Part shown: positions 10,389-20,104 of the stretch, piece after piece
Layout: each line of letters begins with the position of its first letter
Numbering within the stretch: the first letter of the stretch is position 1
Origin: Lathyrus oleraceus
Taxonomy: Eukaryota > Streptophyta > Magnoliopsida > Fabales > Fabaceae
Direction of reading: 5' to 3'
Assembly: GCF_024323335.1 (NCBI RefSeq)
Contig: NC_066584.1
Coordinates: 270,421,618-270,485,617, forward strand
Length of the DNA stretch: 64,000 bases
The notes under the pieces: generated by a model
What the model was told of the DNA's origin: nothing
The model's database searches: none
The model's input: the letters and a program-made list of their open reading frames with translations, nothing else
Translations under genes and position numbers: made by a program

Positions 10389-11915
10389 ATGAAAAAAAAA
10401 ATTGGAGATATCCTGACAGTGCTGAAGACAGTAGTGGATCCAGTGCCTCTGCAGACACTACTACAATTCTATGACCCAGAGCTCAGATGCTTCACATTTC
10501 AAGATTATCAGCTAGCACCTACTCTCGAGGAGTACTCTATTCTGATGAACGTCCCGGTTCAGCATCAGACTCCCTTCTTGGACGTCCCAAAGGAGGTTGA
10601 CTTCAGATTGATTGCCAGAGCTCTCCGGATGAGTGTTAAGGAGGTTGGTGAGAATTGGAAGCCCTGTGGGGAAGTAGTGGGTCTGCCATTGAAGTTTCTG
10701 TTGAGAGTAGCCAGAGATGAAGCAGAGAGGGGGAATTGGGAAGTTTTTCACGCGCAGCTTGCCGCCTTGATATATAGAATCATTCTCTTTCCCAGTATGC
10801 CAAATTTTGTTGATCATGCTGCCATCAGCATTTTTATCAGAGGGAATCTAGTCCCAACCCTTCTAGCTGACACTTACTATGCCATCCACAGTAGGCATGG
10901 TAAGGGTGGAGCCATCAGGTGCTGCCTACCTCTCCTGTTCAGATGGTTTATGTCACTTCTGCCTGTCAGTGGACCCTTTATGGATACCCAGAGCACTCTT
11001 AAGTGGACTCAGAGGGTCATGTCGCTCACCTCCTACGACATCAGATGGCAGTCATACCGGATGGACGTAAAGGATGTTATCATGAGTTGTGGTGAATTCC
11101 GGAACGTGCCGCTCGTGGGGACCAAAGGCTGTATCAACTATAACCCAGTTCTGTCTCTTCGCCAGTTAGGGTTTGTTATGAGTAGAAGACCACTTGAAGC
11201 TGAGATAGCTGAGAGTGTGTATTTTGAGAAGAAAGATGACCCGGCTAGATTAGAGCAAATTGGAAGAGCCTGGAGGTCGGTTGGGGTGAAGGATGGATCT
11301 GTCTTAGGGAAGAAGTTTGCCATTGCAATGCCCGATTACACTGATTGGGTAAAGAAGAGAGTGGAAACTTTGTTACTACCCTACGATAGGATGGAGCCGT
11401 TGCAAGAGCAACCACCCTTGGTTCTTGCTGATAGTGTGCCTGCTGAGCACTATAAGCAAGCCCTGATGGAGAGTCGTCGTCTGAGGGAGAAGGAGCAAGA
11501 CACTCAGATGGAGCTGTACAAAGCTAAGGCTGATAAGCTGCACTTGGCCCATCAACTCAGGGAAGTGCAAGGAGAAGATGCTGGCAGAGCAAGGAGCAAG
11601 AAGAGATCATATGAGGAGATGGAGTCCATGTTGGATGCAGAGCATAGGGAGTGCCTGAGGCTACAGAGAGCAGAAGTCAACTATCAGAAGAAGATCAAAG
11701 ACTTGGAGAAGCAACTCAAGGACAAAGACGTTCAGTTGAAGAAGGAGATGGAGTTGAGACAGAAATCAGAGGATTATCTTGGAGGAGAAGTCTTGGAGCT
11801 CAGAAGACAGTTGAAGGAGAAGATCACCCCTCTACCAGAATGTTCAGAATGCTCACTGTTGATAGACCAGTGCCATTACCTGAAGACTCTCATTCCGGAA
11901 GACCGTCTGTCTTAG
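10389..11915 (+). CDS. Ogre ORF1 protein, DUF7745-like domain plus coiled coil, function unknown
   Basis: Open frame of 508 codons from an ATG. Residues about 20-330 match the domain seen in the ORF1 of Ogre-2 and Ogre-3, with shared signatures RCFTFQDYQLAPTLEEY, IILFPSMPNFVDHAAISIF, NLVPTLLADTYY, CCLPLLFRWFM, CGEFRNVPLVGTKGCINYNP and LRQLGF. I recognise this as the plant retroelement domain labelled DUF7745; its biochemical role is not established. Residues about 345-480 are charged and heptad-rich (KKKIKDLEKQLKDKDVQLKK), so a coiled coil and self-association are likely. Relative to Ogre-2 (start MESSKRNIYSFKF) the protein lacks roughly 40 N-terminal residues, and the start lies beside a run of ten A's, so an N-terminal deletion or a downstream start is possible. 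There is no Gag, protease or RT motif. Confidence 0.85.
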   Translation: MKKKIGDILTVLKTVVDPVPLQTLLQFYDPELRCFTFQDYQLAPTLEEYSILMNVPVQHQTPFLDVPKEVDFRLIARALRMSVKEVGENWKPCGEVVGLPLKFLLRVARDEAERGNWEVFHAQLAALIYRIILFPSMPNFVDHAAISIFIRGNLVPTLLADTYYAIHSRHGKGGAIRCCLPLLFRWFMSLLPVSGPFMDTQSTLKWTQRVMSLTSYDIRWQSYRMDVKDVIMSCGEFRNVPLVGTKGCINYNPVLSLRQLGFVMSRRPLEAEIAESVYFEKKDDPARLEQIGRAWRSVGVKDGSVLGKKFAIAMPDYTDWVKKRVETLLLPYDRMEPLQEQPPLVLADSVPAEHYKQALMESRRLREKEQDTQMELYKAKADKLHLAHQLREVQGEDAGRARSKKRSYEEMESMLDAEHRECLRLQRAEVNYQKKIKDLEKQLKDKDVQLKKEMELRQKSEDYLGGEVLELRRQLKEKITPLPECSECSLLIDQCHYLKTLIPEDRLS

Positions 11916-12390
11916 ATTGTATATTTGTTTGTATTTATTGAGAATCACCTCCAGGCTTGTTGGATGGGATTCATTTGTTTGTACTCCGTCTTTGGATCTT
12001 TTTTGTTGAGAATCACCTCCAGGCTTGTTGGATGGGATTCTTTTCTTTGTACTCTGTTTATCCGAATATTTTGTTGACTCGGTTGTATTGACCTTTTGTA
12101 CCCTTATGTATAGATGAGGTTGTCAGCATTTCCCCGCTGTTTCATTTTCCTTGTATCCTGTTGTTCTCTTGTTGCTGCAGGTTGCCGTCTTTTCAGGATG
12201 GGTCAGGCTCTTTGAATGCCTGAGAAATGAGCATATCATGTGCATCATGCATATCATTAAAACATCATACTCATATCATTTGCATAACAGGTGTTCTTGT
12301 GCCGTCTTCTCACTTTGATTCCTGTGTCCAGGCAGTATAGCTGATCAAAGACCACACCGCTACTCAACGAGGCTCAACCATCAATGCAAC
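11916..12390 (+). repeat. Spacer between ORF1 and gag with a 68-bp tandem repeat
   Basis: Two copies of a unit containing AATCACCTCCAGGCTTGTTG lie at about 11939-12006 and 12007-12056, with a period of 68. The rest, up to the gag ATG, has no credible coding sequence. A CTGCAG at 12174-12179 could act as a splice acceptor, but nothing here demonstrates splicing. Confidence 0.6.
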
Positions 12391-15300
12391 ATGGATCAAG
12401 TACAAGCTGAGTTGGCTGAGATGAGGGCAAACATGGCCCAGTTCATGCACATGATGCAAGGGGTTGCACAAGGTCAAGAAGAACTCCGAGCTCTAGTTCA
12501 GAGGCAAGAAGCTGCAATTCCACCGCCCAACCAGGCTCTACCAGAAGGAAATCCAGTTCCTGACATCCCTGCTGCTGCTATTCCCGTCAACAACTATGCT
12601 GTGGGTGAAGAGTTGAGGGGTATCCGAGTTGATGGTCAACCAATTGCTCCAGATGCAGCTAGTGCCAGAGTCATCCATGCGCCGGTCCGTAACAGAATTC
12701 CGATTGTTGACAGACAAGAGGATTTGTTCACTATGCTCAGCGAAGACGAAGATATTTTGGGCAGAAATGATGCGAGAGATCGCAAAGTCGAGGCCCTTGC
12801 TGAGAAGATCAGGGCAATAGAATGTCAAAACTCTCTCGGTTTTGATGTTACAAATATGGGATTGGTAGAAGGACTGAGAATCCCGCATAAATTCAAGGCG
12901 CCGTCATTCGACAAATACAACGGTACCTCCTGCCCTCGTACCCATGTGCAGGCGTACTACAGAAAAATCTCCGCATACACTGACGATGAGAAGATGTGGA
13001 TGTATTTTTTCCAAGACAGCCTATCTGGGGCGTCTTTGGACTGGTATATGGAATTGAAGCGGGATTCCATCAGGTGCTGGAGAGATCTGGGTGAAGCGTT
13101 CCTCAGACAGTACAAGCACAATATGGACATGGCTCCGACCAGGACTCAGCTGCAGAGTCTTTGTCAGAAGAACAATGAAAGCTTTAAGGAGTACGCCCAG
13201 AGGTGGCGCGAGCTGGCTGCAAGAGTTCAACCCCCTATGCTGGAAAGGGAGTTGACTGACATGTTTATCAGCACTCTGCAAGGTGTATATATGGACCGGA
13301 TGGGAAGCTGCCCATTCGGAAGTTTTTCTGACGTCGTCATCTGTGGCGAAAGAACAGAAAGTTTGATTAAAGCTGGGAGGATTCATGATGTGGGGTCCTC
13401 ATCTTCGTCGAAGAAACCCTTCTCTGGGGCACCTCGCCGTAGAGAAGGAGAGACTAATGCTGTACAACATAGAGGGGGTGTGTACAGAGCCAATGCAAGC
13501 GGAGAACAATACCGTCCAGTGGCTGCAGTGACTATTCCTGCACCTCAACCTCGTCCACAACAACAACAAAGAGTTCAACAACAACCGCAACAACAACAAC
13601 AACAACAGCAACGTCCTTTCCAGCCTAGGCAGAGATTGCAGGCTGATAGAAGATTTGATCCGCTGCCGATGACGTACGCAGAATTACTGCCCGAACTACT
13701 CCGGTTAGGGTTTGTAGAGCTGCGTACGATGGCTACTCCAACAGTACTGCCTCCGGGTTATGATGCAAATGTCCGTTGTGATTTTCACTCTGGGGCACCA
13801 GGCCACCATACTGAAAGATGTCGGGCTTTGCAACACAAGGTTCAAGATCTGATTGATGCTAAGGCAATCAATTTCGCTCCAGTCCCGAATGTAGTAAACA
13901 ATCCTATGCCTCAGCATGGCGGGCATCGGGTTAACAATATTGAAGGAGGAGAGGCTGAAGATTTGATTGTCAATGTGGAAGATGTTCAGACTTCTTTGTT
14001 GGTAGTCAAGGGCCGTCTGCTGAAGGGGGGTGTTGACCCGGGTTGTAATGAAGACTGTGTGGGCTGTTCAGAAGCTGTTAATGGTTGTGACCAGCTGAAG
14101 GCTGGTGTTCAGAAATTGATTGATGAGGGTTGTCTCCAGTTCAGCCGGGCCGTTAAAGACAATGGGGCAGTGTCTACTGTCACCATTTATTTCAAGCCGT
14201 CTGAAGGACGAGGGCGGGGGACTGTCAGTGCACCAACAACAAGCAATACTCCGGTTACCATCCCAGCACCGGTAACCATCAGTGCACCGACTACTATTGT
14301 TGCGCCTGGCAGAAGGCAAGTTGAAAATAGTAAGGCCGTGCCGTGGAGATATGACAATGCCTATCGCCGTGATAGAAGGGCTGGTAATCAGACAAGACCA
14401 GCTGTGCAAGCGCCAGTTACAATCAGTGCTCCGGTGAGAAATCCCGTGGTTGCTAGTCCTGTGGTGGACAACGTTGGAGGACCGGGAGGTTTTACCAGGA
14501 GCGGACGACTGTTTGCTCCTCAGCCTTTGAGGGATGCGAATGCTGAAGCATCTGCAAGAGCTAAGGGCAAACAAGCTGTGGTTGACGAGGAACCGGCTCA
14601 GAAGGAGGCTGAGGGTTCTTTCGAAAAAGACGTTGAGGAGTTCATGAAGATAATCAAGAAGAGTGACTACAAAATAGTAGATCAGCTCAATCAGACTCCG
14701 TCTAAAATTTCAATACTCTCTTTGCTGATGTGCTCTGAGGCACACCGGGACGCATTGTTGAAAATGCTGAACATGGCGTACGTCCCGCAAGAGATCTCCG
14801 TCAACCAGTTGGAGGGTGTGCTAGCCAATGTGAGTACCAGGCACGGTGTAGGTTTCACTGACCTAGACCTAACGCCTGAAGGACGTAATCATAACAAAGC
14901 CTTGCACATCACTATGGAGTGTAAGGGTGCTGTTTTATCTCACGTGCTGGTAGACACCGGGTCGTCCCTGAATGTCCTACCCAAGCAGATCTTGAAGAAG
15001 ATCGATGTCGAGGGAGTTGTGCTCACTCCCAGTGACCTTATAGTTCGTGCTTTCGACGGATCCAAACGGTCCGTGTTTGGTGAAGTCACCTTGCCGGTAA
15101 AGATAGGTCCGGAAGTTTTCGACATCATCTTCTATGTGATGGACATTCAGCCTGCTTATAGCTGTTTGTTGGGGCGTCCATGGATACACGCCGCTGGGGC
15201 AGTCTCGTCGACTCTCCACCAAAAACTCAAGTATGTCTGGAACGGTCAAATTGTGACCGTGTGTGGCGAAGAAGAGATTCTGGTGAGTCATCTCTCCTCA

Positions 15301-15726
15301 TTCAAGTATGTTGAGGTAGATGGCGAGATCCACGAAACCTTGTGCCAGGCATTTGAGACCGTGACTTTAGAAGGGGTAGCTTGTGCTGAGCAGAGGAAGC
15401 CAGGTGCTTCGATTACATCGTACAAGCAGGCCAAGGAAGTTGTGGACTCCGGTAAGGCTGAGGGCTGGGGCAAGATGGTTGATTTGCCAGTTAAGGAAGA
15501 CAAGTTTGGAATCGGGTATGAGCCTCTCCAAGCAGAGCAGAGCGTACAAGCAGGTCCAAGCACCTTTACCAGCGCTGGGCTGATGAACCATGGAGATGTC
15601 TTCGCTACTGATGGTGAAGACAGCGACTGTGATTTGGACGTCTGGGTCCGCCCTTGTGCACCAGGCGAGTCTATCAACAACTGGACGGCTGAAGAAGTGG
15701 TCCAAGTTACTCTACTGACAGAGTAA
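12391..15726 (+). CDS. Ogre-1 Gag-protease (first exon of the gag-pol frame)
   Basis: Uninterrupted frame of 1111 codons. An N-terminal coiled-coil-like region (MDQVQAELAEMRANM) precedes the retrotransposon Gag domain (about residues 166-300; KYNGTSCPRTHVQAYYRK, FQDSLSGASLDWY, FKEYAQRWRELAARVQPP). A glutamine-rich tract follows at about 385-410, then a variant zinc-binding motif CDFHSGAPGHHTERC at 463-477, and a long proline/threonine-rich linker. The aspartic protease has its catalytic triad DTG at about residue 855 (LVDTGSSLNVLP), with the flap/C-terminal motif YSCLLGRPWIH. Gag packages element RNA; protease matures the polyprotein. The TAA at 15724-15726 overlaps a GTAAT splice donor, so the stop would be used only in unspliced RNA; splicing at 15723/15977 fuses this frame to pol in phase. 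Confidence 0.93.
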   Translation: MDQVQAELAEMRANMAQFMHMMQGVAQGQEELRALVQRQEAAIPPPNQALPEGNPVPDIPAAAIPVNNYAVGEELRGIRVDGQPIAPDAASARVIHAPVRNRIPIVDRQEDLFTMLSEDEDILGRNDARDRKVEALAEKIRAIECQNSLGFDVTNMGLVEGLRIPHKFKAPSFDKYNGTSCPRTHVQAYYRKISAYTDDEKMWMYFFQDSLSGASLDWYMELKRDSIRCWRDLGEAFLRQYKHNMDMAPTRTQLQSLCQKNNESFKEYAQRWRELAARVQPPMLERELTDMFISTLQGVYMDRMGSCPFGSFSDVVICGERTESLIKAGRIHDVGSSSSSKKPFSGAPRRREGETNAVQHRGGVYRANASGEQYRPVAAVTIPAPQPRPQQQQRVQQQPQQQQQQQQRPFQPRQRLQADRRFDPLPMTYAELLPELLRLGFVELRTMATPTVLPPGYDANVRCDFHSGAPGHHTERCRALQHKVQDLIDAKAINFAPVPNVVNNPMPQHGGHRVNNIEGGEAEDLIVNVEDVQTSLLVVKGRLLKGGVDPGCNEDCVGCSEAVNGCDQLKAGVQKLIDEGCLQFSRAVKDNGAVSTVTIYFKPSEGRGRGTVSAPTTSNTPVTIPAPVTISAPTTIVAPGRRQVENSKAVPWRYDNAYRRDRRAGNQTRPAVQAPVTISAPVRNPVVASPVVDNVGGPGGFTRSGRLFAPQPLRDANAEASARAKGKQAVVDEEPAQKEAEGSFEKDVEEFMKIIKKSDYKIVDQLNQTPSKISILSLLMCSEAHRDALLKMLNMAYVPQEISVNQLEGVLANVSTRHGVGFTDLDLTPEGRNHNKALHITMECKGAVLSHVLVDTGSSLNVLPKQILKKIDVEGVVLTPSDLIVRAFDGSKRSVFGEVTLPVKIGPEVFDIIFYVMDIQPAYSCLLGRPWIHAAGAVSSTLHQKLKYVWNGQIVTVCGEEEILVSHLSSFKYVEVDGEIHETLCQAFETVTLEGVACAEQRKPGASITSYKQAKEVVDSGKAEGWGKMVDLPVKEDKFGIGYEPLQAEQSVQAGPSTFTSAGLMNHGDVFATDGEDSDCDLDVWVRPCAPGESINNWTAEEVVQVTLLTE

Positions 15727-15977
15727 TTTTCCTTTGTTTTTTTTTTCATTTTTGCATGAAAACCCTACGTTCTGCCCAAGGCGTAGTGGTTCATTGTAGG
15801 GCCACATCATGTTTACAATGTTTATAAATAAAGGACGTTTTGCAATCAAATTTTGAGATCTTTGTCTTTCTACTTTTCCTGTTTTTTCACTTTTTCAAAA
15901 CAATAAAAATGGCAATGATTTTGTTTTTTGTGACTTTATTGAAATCTTTTTCTAAAAACAAAACATTAAACATGCAG
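15723..15977 (+). other. Ogre-1 gag-pro/pol intron (255 bp)
   Basis: The donor GTAATTTT starts at the third base of the last Gag-Pro codon and includes the TAA stop. The acceptor is ATGCAG ending at 15977. Joining 15722 to 15978 keeps the frame (phase 2) and leads directly into the pol reading frame. Ogre-2 (27939 to 27721, minus) and Ogre-3 (57995-58265) show the same donor, acceptor and phase. Partial splicing of an intron at this location is reported for pea Ogre. Confidence 0.85.
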
Positions 15978-18900
15978 AAGTGATATTTTGGCATCCACTA
16001 TGAACGACTCTGTTATGGCTCAGTATGATTTCGACAATCCCATCTACCAAGCTGAAGAGGAGAGTGAGGAAGACTGTGAACTCCCTGCAGAATTGGTCAG
16101 ACTACTGAAGCAAGAGGAAAGGGTCATCCAACCTCATCAGGAGGAGTTGGAGATTGTTAATCTGGGTACCGAGGACGCCAGAAGAGAGATCAAGATCGGG
16201 GCTGCTTTAGAAGACTCTGTCAAGAGGAGGCTAATCGAGATGCTAAGAGAATACGTGGAAATATTCGCCTGGTCATACCAAGATATGCCTGGGTTGGATA
16301 CGGACATTGTGGTGCATCGGTTACCTCTCAGAGAAGAGTGTCCGTCGGTCAAGCAGAAGCTTCGCAGAACTAGTCCTGATATGGCAGTCAAGATCAAGGA
16401 AGAGGTTCAGAAGCAGTGGGATGCAGGTTTTCTGGCCGTTACTAGTTACCCACCGTGGGTTGCCAACATTGTTCCCGTGCCGAAGAAGGACGGCAAAGTC
16501 AGGATGTGTGTCGATTACCGGGATCTGAATAGGGCGAGTCCGAAAGATGATTTCCCATTACCTCACATCGATGTATTGGTTGATAATACGGCTCAATCCT
16601 CGGTATTCTCTTTCATGGACGGTTTCTCAGGCTATAACCAGATCAAGATGGCGCCAGAGGACATGGAAAAGACGACATTCATTACACCTTGGGGCACATT
16701 CTGCTACAAAGTCATGCCATTCGGACTGAAGAATGCCGGTGCTACCTATCAGAGGGCAATGACGACTCTCTTTCATGACATGATGCACAATGAAATCGAA
16801 GTGTACGTGGATGATATGATTGCGAAGTCGCAGACAGAAGAGGAGCATTTGGTAAATTTGCAGAAATTGTTTGACAGGTTGGTCAAGTTCAAACTGAGGC
16901 TGAACCCGAACAAGTGTACGTTTGGGGTGAGATCCGGGAAGCTCTTAGGCTTCATTGTCAGTGAGAAAGGGATTGAGGTTGATCCAGCAAAAGTTAAAGC
17001 TATTCAAGAAATGCCTGAACCGAAGACGGAAAAGCAAGTCCGTGGGTTTTTAGGGAGGTTGAACTACATTGCAAGGTTCATATCTCATCTAACTGCCACA
17101 TGTGAACCAATTTTCAAACTACTCAGAAAGAATCAGGCGATCAAATGGAATGATGACTGTCAGAAAGCTTTTGACAAAATCAAAGAATATCTACAGAAAC
17201 CTCCAATCCTGATTCCTCCAGTTCCAGGGAGACCACTGATAATGTACCTATCAGTCACCGAGACTTCGATGGGGTGTGTATTGGGTCAGCATGACGAGTC
17301 TGGTCGAAAAGAGCATGCCATATACTACCTAAGCAAAAAGTTTACCGACTGTGAAACAAGATATTCACTGCTCGAGAAAACTTGCTGTGCTTTGGCCTGG
17401 GCTGCTCGCCGACTAAGGCAGTATATGTTGAACCATACTACTCTGTTGATTTCTAAGATGGATCCAGTCAAGTACATCTTTGAGAAGCCGGCTCTCACCA
17501 GACGTGTTGCCCGTTGGCAGATGATCTTAACCGAGTATGACATTCAGTACACGTCTTAAAAGGCCATCAAGGGTAGTATTCTGTCAGACTATCTTGCCGA
17601 ACAACCAATCGATGACTATCAGCCTATGATGTTTGAATTCCCTGATGAAGACATCATGTACCTGAAGACGAAAGATTGTGAAGAGCCACTTGTCGAGGAA
17701 GGACCGGATCCTGATGACAAGTGGACACTGATGTTCGATGGGGCTGTGAATATGAACCGTAATGGTGTTGGGGCAGTGTTGATCAATCCCAAAGGTGCTC
17801 ATATACCTTTTTCTGCCAGATTGACATTCGACGTCACCAACAATGAAGCTGAGTATGAGGCTTGTATCATGGGGATAGAAGAAGCCATTGATCTGAGGAT
17901 CAAAACTCTTGATATATTTGGAGATTCGGCTCTAGTGATCAATCAGGTCAATGGAGATTGGAATACGAACCAGCCGCATCTGATTCCGTATAGAGATTAC
18001 ACCAGAAGAATACTGACGTTCTTCAAGAAGGTGAAGTTGTATCACGTCCCCCGGGATGAAAATCAGATGGCTGATGCTTTGGCTACTTTATCGTCCATGA
18101 TAAAGGTTCATTGGTGGAATCATGTGCCACATGTTGCGGTAAATTGACTCGAGAGGCCTGCGTATGTGTTTGCAGCCGAGTCTGTTGTTGCTATTGATGA
18201 AAAGCCGTGGTATTATGACATCAAGAACTTCCTCAAGACTCAAGAGTATCCTGAGGGTGCGTCGAAGAATGATAAGAAGACCCTGAGAAGGCTAGCTGGA
18301 AGCTTTTATCTGAATCAGGATGATGTGCTATACAAGAGAAACTTTGACATGGTCTTGCTCAGATGCGTGGATAGACACGAAGCAGACATGTTGATGCAAG
18401 AAGTGCACGAGGATTCGTTTGGTACCCATGCTGGTGGTCATGCAATGTCGAAGAAATTGCTGAGAGCCGGTTATTACTGGATGACTATGGAATCCGACTG
18501 CTTCAAATATGCTCGGAAATGCCATAAGTGTCAAATCTATGCTGATAAGGTGCATGTACCACCCAACCCGTTGAATGTCATGAACTCGCCTTGGCCGTTC
18601 GCCATGTGGGGCATCGACATGATTGGGAAGATAGAGCCAACTGCTTCTAATGGACATCGCTTCATCTTGGTTGCGATTGATTACTTCACCAAATGGGTAG
18701 AAGCAGCTTCTTATGCCAACGTCACCAAACAAGTGGTTGCCCGGTTCATCAAGAAGGAAGTCATCTGTCGTTATGGAGTTCCCGAGAGAATCATCACTGA
18801 CAATGGTTCAAATCTCAATAACAAGATGATGAAAGACTTATGCAGAGATTTCAAGATTGAACATCACAATTCTTCTCCTTACAGACCGAAGATGAATGGT

Positions 18901-19458
18901 GCTGTAGAGGCAGCAAACAAGAATATCAAGAAGATTGTGCAGAAGATGGTCGTTACGTACAAAGACTGGCACGAGGTGTTGCCTTTCGCTTTACATGGAT
19001 ACCGTACTTCAGTACGTACGTCGACCGGGGCAACCCCTTACTCCCTTGTGTATGGTATGGAAGCAGTCCTACCTGTTGAAGTGGAGATCCCTTCTCTGAG
19101 GGTATTATTGGATGTCAAGCTGGACGAAGCCGAGTGGATTCGAACAAGGTTTAATGAGTTAAGCCTTATCGAAGAAAGACGGTTAGCAGCTGTGTGCCAT
19201 GGGCAGTTATATCAGAGAAGGATGAAGCGAGCCTTTGATCAGAAAGTGCGTCCTCGGACATTTCAAACTGGTGATCTGGTTTTGAAGAGGATCCTTCCTC
19301 CCGGTACAGATAACAGGGGCAAGTGGACTCCTAATTACGAAGGTCCATATGTTGTGAAGAAGGTTTTCTCCGGTGGAGCCTTGATGCTTACAACAATGGA
19401 TGGTGAAGACTTTCCTTCCCCTGTTAACTCAGATGTAGTCAAAAAATACTTCGCATAA
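15978..19458 (+). pseudogene. Ogre-1 Pol: RT, RNase H, second RNase H, integrase; two in-frame stops
   Basis: One frame of about 1160 codons encodes, in order: an N-terminal acidic stretch (YQAEEESEEDCELP), RT with VCVDYRDLN-type and YVDD (16804-16815) catalytic motifs, and a degenerate first RNase H (YLSVTETSMGCVLGQ). A second RNase H typical of the Tat/Ogre group follows, with D, E, D, D residues visible in FDGAVN, EYEACIMG, GDSALV and NQMADALA. Integrase has an HHCC finger (CHKCQ) and D, D, E in GIDMIG, ITDNGSNLN and NGAVEAANKN. A TAA at 17557-17559 lies between the RNase H domains, where QKAIKGS is expected, and a TGA at 18145-18147 lies before integrase; both fit single C-to-T changes from CAA and CGA. 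There is no frameshift. Entry is by splicing from gag-pro; a first in-frame ATG lies at 16000. Confidence 0.92.
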
Positions 19459-20104
19459 ATTGACCCGCTGGACAAAAAGAATAAAATAGTCCAGGCAAAA
19501 ATGGGCATCCCGGCGAACCAAAAACAGAAAGAAAAGGTTCAGGCAAAAGTTAGGGATAAAAATAAAAAAAATAGTACACCCGGTAAGTCGAAAACCCGCA
19601 AGGGAGGCTTAGGCAAAAATGGGTATCCCGGTGGATTGAAAACCCGAAAGGGCGATCCAGCCAAAAGAGGGATTAAAGCGAAGACTACAGTCTGAGTCAT
19701 CTGTACTTCATCACGCTTCGTCAGCTACCATCTCAAAGGATGTGATCGGTCCAGTCATTCTTCTCAGAAAGCAAGGAATTGGGAGGAAACTGATGATCTA
19801 CGAGTTATAACAGAGTTGGGAAACAGTGAATGCTGCGTTCACATTGCCATTAGGATAGTTTATTTTTCCTTTTATGCGCAATTACCTCTTTCTAGGAATT
19901 GCTTCCCCATGTATTTGCCTTTTCAGGCACACTTGCAATCAATAAAAAGTCGTTATTCAGATAAATTGCTCTCTTGTTTTTACTTTTACTGTTTTGTTTG
20001 CAAAAACGTCCGATTTTTTGATAAACATTGCATATAAAAACATGAAGGCTAAACAATGACGTGCAAAAGATTAAAACATTTGAAAATCATTTTGAATGTT
20101 GAGG
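19459..20104 (+). other. Post-pol region with lysine-rich short frame
   Basis: After the pol stop an open frame at 19501-19695 (64 codons) is extremely Lys/Arg/Gly-rich (KTRKGGLGKNGYPGG, KTRKGDPAKRG) and is internally repetitive: GGCAAAAATGGG(C/T)ATCCCGG appears twice. It could be a translated basic peptide, but repeat-driven composition is the simpler reading. The rest to 20104 is AT-rich with no gene seen. Confidence 0.5.

Noticed and set aside
14068..15749. Several minus-strand frames of 100-170 codons across gag-pro
   Set aside because: They are antisense shadows of the Ogre-1 gag-pro frame, whose Gag and protease motifs are clear on the plus strand.
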